Below, in pieces: positions 61,194-64,000 of a DNA stretch of 64,000 nucleotides. Origin of the DNA: Oceanobacter kriegii DSM 6294 (GTDB lineage: Bacteria > Pseudomonadota > Gammaproteobacteria > Pseudomonadales > Oceanobacteraceae); assembly GCF_000422845.1 (NCBI RefSeq), contig NZ_AUGV01000004.1:248001-312000 (forward strand), in the 5' to 3' direction. The notes beneath the pieces were generated by a model. That model searched no databases. It had not been told where the DNA came from and saw only the letters and a list, made by a program, of their open reading frames with translations. How positions within the stretch are numbered: position 1 is the stretch's first letter; every line of letters starts with the position of its first letter. A program made the position numbers and the translations under genes.

Positions 61194-63605
61194 TCAGAAG
61201 CTGATCTTCAAACCCGCCTTGAAGGTACGTGGAGCACCCGGGCCCACAAAGCTGTCGTCTTCAAAGTCGGTGTACACGCCTGCCAGTGCTTCATCGGCTT
61301 CGCCATACACACCGAAGGTTTCGTATTCCTTATCGAATACGTTCAACACACGGCCATACAGCTCAAAGCGGTCGGAAGGCGTCCAGGCGGCACGCATGTT
61401 CACGATGGCATAACCTGGCAGCTGTTCGTTTTCGTTGGCTTCATCGCCACGGAAGTACTGGCTGCTGCGGTATTGCAGGTCGGAACCAATGCTCACCTGA
61501 TCCATCACCTGCCAGTCGGCGGCCAGCTTCAGGTTGTGATCCGGCAGACCCGGAATGCTGTCACCGGCTTCCACCTGACGGTTGCCACCCAGCGGGTTGT
61601 TCGGGCTGAAGGACACGTAAGGGGTTTCAAAAGTCGCCTTCATCCAGGTGTAGGAGGCACCGAAGCGGACGCTGTCGAGCTCGCTGACCAGTCCCAGTTC
61701 AACACCCTGACGACGGGTTTTACCCACGTTGGAGAAGTAACCTTCGGACGGCAGACCACCGGCTTGCTGGAAAATAATGTCGTCGTGGTTGGTGCTGCGG
61801 AACACGCCAGCGGTCCAACGCAGTTGCTGGTTGCTGTTGGAGCGAATACCCGCTTCAAACGACTTGGTGACTACCTGTTCCAGTGGCGGATCAGCCACAA
61901 AACCGTTTGGCAGCTTGCATGGATCGTCTTCGTCGGCGCAGCTCAGTTCAGCCGGAGATGGCGCACGTGAGGCTTCACTGTAGCTGGCGTAAACGTTCAT
62001 ATCGCCCAGGTCGTAGGCGGCACCGACCATTGGATTAACGCGTACAAAGGTGTGGTCGCCATTCAGCGAGCCTTCGCCCTCTTCCAGCTGATCATCCATG
62101 ATGATGCGTGTGCGGTTGTAGCGAGCACCAACGGTGACGCTCAGGTCCTCCGTTACGCTCAGCGTGTCGCTAACAAACAGGCCGAAGTTGCGGGTGCGGG
62201 TTTCCAGTTGCACTTCCGATTCGGAGTCGTACAGGCCAATGCCTTCTACGCCACGATCGTCAGAAGCCGTTTCGTTGCGCAGCAAGGCAAACTGGGTACG
62301 GGAACGGAACTCGATGTTGGAAACATCGTAGGAAACACCCACAGTCAGCAGGTTATCCATATCATTCAGCGGCTCGGAAGAGCTCAATTGCAGGGCCAGA
62401 CCCATGCTGTCTTGCTGGGTGCGAGAAGTGTTCAGGGTGCCGTCGACGTCATCAGGATCGATGTCCAGACCCAGTTGGGCGGCAATACCTTCAAGGGTAT
62501 CGTCGTCATCGTAGCCAACAAACTCTACTGGCTCACCGGCTTCTTCCTCTTCTTCCATGCCCTCTTCTTCGGCGCCTTCCTCTTCTTCACAGAGGGTTTC
62601 TTCGCCGTTCAGCTCACACTCTTCGTAATCGGAGTCGTCGCCGTTGAGGGTATCGGTGGTGTTGGAGCGTACGTACAGGTTACCGGCCAGTTGCAAGGTG
62701 TCGGAGAACCAGTGTTCGCCATCGATGGCGAAGAAATTCAGACGGTTTTCGGTTTGGTCTGGCTGGGTGTAAACCGCTTCACGGCCTTCCAGATCCATCA
62801 GACCGGCAGGCACAGCGCCGTTACCGATCATTTTGTTGTCCGCCATCAGGGCGGTGAAATCCAGCTCGGAATCCTGATGGCGCCAGCTCAATACCGCCAT
62901 GACCTGACGAATTTCACTGCCGGAATGGTCACGCCAGCCGTCTTCTTCTTCGCCGTTGGCAACGATGTAATACGCCACCTCATCGCCGTTTTTGCGCATC
63001 TGCGAGCCGCCGGACTGGAACTGCGCCTGACGGTAGCCAAACTGGCCCATGCCGATTTCAATTTCATTGCCATCGAAGTCAAAACCGTCTTTGGTCGCCA
63101 TCGACAGCGAGCCGCCGAGGGTGTTTTGGCCAAACAGAGGGTTCGAGCCGGAGTGCAGCTGCATGCTGGATACGGCATCGGTTGGAATCAAATCCCAGTT
63201 CACGGTATCGCCAAATGGCTCATTCACACGAACGCCGTTCATGTAAACCGATACGCCCTGAGGCAAGCCCAGCAATGGCGAGGCGGTAAAACCACGATAC
63301 TGAACATCTGGCTGATAGCTGTTGTTCACTGCTTCGTTAATAGACACCGAACCCAACTGGTAACGCAGGTGCTCGGCAATGTTCTGGGCCTGGGTACGTT
63401 CCAGATCGTCAGAATCCAATTGCTGAACCGGCGCGACCATTTTGTCGGCACTGACGCCCACGCTTTCTACCGGCGTGGCGGTAACCAGAATTTCTTCAAC
63501 GGTTTGGTTGGATGCGTGAGCGATGTAAGGCAGCGACACCAGCGTGCTGAGCGATGCCAGCGTCAGTGAAGTGACAGACAGAGGGGATGAACTGCGACTC
63601 ATCAT
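61194..63605 (-). CDS. TonB-dependent outer-membrane receptor with an acidic insertion
   Basis: The 803-residue protein has a signal peptide (cleavage near YIAHAS), TonB box-like region (TVEEILVTATP), plug domain (about 45-170, GVSVYMNGVRVNEPFGDTVN, LFGQNTLGGSLSM) and a 22-strand-type barrel ending GAPRTFKAGLKISF. The insertion at about 323-390 is extremely Glu/Asp-rich with two cysteines (ECELNGEETLC) and should be an extracellular loop. This class imports siderophores or other scarce ligands. The acidic loop suggests metal or cationic ligand binding (inference). Confidence 0.93.
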   Translation of the reverse strand: MMSRSSSPLSVTSLTLASLSTLVSLPYIAHASNQTVEEILVTATPVESVGVSADKMVAPVQQLDSDDLERTQAQNIAEHLRYQLGSVSINEAVNNSYQPDVQYRGFTASPLLGLPQGVSVYMNGVRVNEPFGDTVNWDLIPTDAVSSMQLHSGSNPLFGQNTLGGSLSMATKDGFDFDGNEIEIGMGQFGYRQAQFQSGGSQMRKNGDEVAYYIVANGEEEDGWRDHSGSEIRQVMAVLSWRHQDSELDFTALMADNKMIGNGAVPAGLMDLEGREAVYTQPDQTENRLNFFAIDGEHWFSDTLQLAGNLYVRSNTTDTLNGDDSDYEECELNGEETLCEEEEGAEEEGMEEEEEAGEPVEFVGYDDDDTLEGIAAQLGLDIDPDDVDGTLNTSRTQQDSMGLALQLSSSEPLNDMDNLLTVGVSYDVSNIEFRSRTQFALLRNETASDDRGVEGIGLYDSESEVQLETRTRNFGLFVSDTLSVTEDLSVTVGARYNRTRIIMDDQLEEGEGSLNGDHTFVRVNPMVGAAYDLGDMNVYASYSEASRAPSPAELSCADEDDPCKLPNGFVADPPLEQVVTKSFEAGIRSNSNQQLRWTAGVFRSTNHDDIIFQQAGGLPSEGYFSNVGKTRRQGVELGLVSELDSVRFGASYTWMKATFETPYVSFSPNNPLGGNRQVEAGDSIPGLPDHNLKLAADWQVMDQVSIGSDLQYRSSQYFRGDEANENEQLPGYAIVNMRAAWTPSDRFELYGRVLNVFDKEYETFGVYGEADEALAGVYTDFEDDSFVGPGAPRTFKAGLKISF

Positions 63606-63932
63606 AATCTTCCTGCTTCGTGGTTATTGTTATGAGCCTAGTATTGATCGTTGCGGCCGGGAAAGAACCTGCCGGTGAAGCGCATTTCCCATGACATTGG
63701 TGCTAGCCAACAGGGATAGGGAATTATTCCCTATCTCTTTCCTGCCCCCCTTCAGGCTGCGTTTAATCGTTTGATACTGCCAAAGAACCCTTACTTTTGA
63801 TCGAAAATCGACTATTTTTACTACTTTAGGCCCCCATCCCAACCTCCAAGGTAGGATACATGGGACACCCAACGCGGGGTGTAATGAGTCGATAACGACA
63901 ACTACAACAATAAAAGCAAGGAGTAGACGCCC
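63606..63932. other. Divergent intergenic region with a 21-bp palindrome
   Basis: It lies between the TonB-receptor gene (minus) and the gene starting at 63933 (plus). GATAGGGAAT-T-ATTCCCTATC at 63715-63735 is a perfect palindrome, a likely operator. The region also has T-rich and A-rich tracts. Confidence 0.6.
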
Positions 63933-64000
63933 ATGCACACACTCCAAACCAGCCAGAGCAAACAGCCCACCATGACTGAAGTAGCCAACGAAAACAGCAG
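63933..64000 (+). CDS. Start of a plus-strand gene (runs off window)
   Basis: ATG 63933 follows AAGGAG with about 9 nt spacing. The visible codons read MHTLQTSQSKQPTMTEVANE and stay open to the end of the window. There is no signal peptide. The product cannot be named from 22 codons. It is divergent from the TonB receptor and may share its operator. Confidence 0.6.
   Translation, partial: MHTLQTSQSKQPTMTEVANENS

Overview
This window looks like a chromosomal segment of a marine, motile, Gram-negative gammaproteobacterium, roughly Oceanospirillales-like. The class call rests on the thrS-infC-rpmI-rplT-pheS-pheT-ihfA gene order, the sigma54-type flagellar promoters, the P- and L-ring genes, the TRAP transporters and a TonB receptor. 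I cannot name the genus from sequence alone.

Layout. 1-1936: the start of an MscS channel gene and an orphan TRAP (DctP) binding protein. 2.4-22.3 kb: a flagellar rod/hook/ring cluster on the minus strand (flgBCDE, flgFGHI, flgJKL) driven by at least three recognisable sigma54 promoters. It is split by an ammonium transporter fused to a chemotaxis signalling domain, an SDR, an acetyltransferase and a carboxymuconolactone-decarboxylase-family gene. FlgE (1200 aa) and FlgK (992 aa) are two to three times the usual size. 22.6-28.6 kb: a four-gene operon of a TAXI-TRAP importer, a NadC-like phosphoribosyltransferase and a PhnN kinase/NMP-phosphorylase fusion. Together these could form a PRPP-regenerating cycle acting on an imported compound. 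29-35.8 kb: a 1636-residue lipoprotein joining a nuclease-type EEP domain to a PhoX-type phosphatase, and a di-heme protein with a GlyGly-CTERM tail.

36.8-46.9 kb: a filamentous (inovirus) prophage of about 10 kb. It is integrated in the 3' end of tRNA-Pro(GGG), carries its own tyrosine integrase, and has a full structural/assembly module (ssDNA-binding protein, small coat proteins, major coat, adsorption protein, gpVI-like, Zot-like ATPase, Rep). Cargo includes a BrnT toxin with an unusual BrnA-like partner and two convergent, mutually related, cysteine-rich secreted proteins. The left border holds the 3' end of a second integrase, evidence of an earlier integration at the same site.

47-54.4 kb: the translation operon, with IF3 apparently starting at a rare AUC codon. 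54.7-64 kb: an AraC regulator, a membrane protein, a cytosolic copper amine oxidase, a NarL-type two-component pair, a TonB-dependent receptor with a very acidic insertion, and the start of a divergent gene.

Two dispersed signals cut across the regions. A roughly 264-bp element with terminal inverted repeats occurs three times (about 2.0, 8.4 and 60.9 kb); its stems are kept by compensating changes. Short 15-16 bp tandem duplications sit exactly over the stop codons of three genes.
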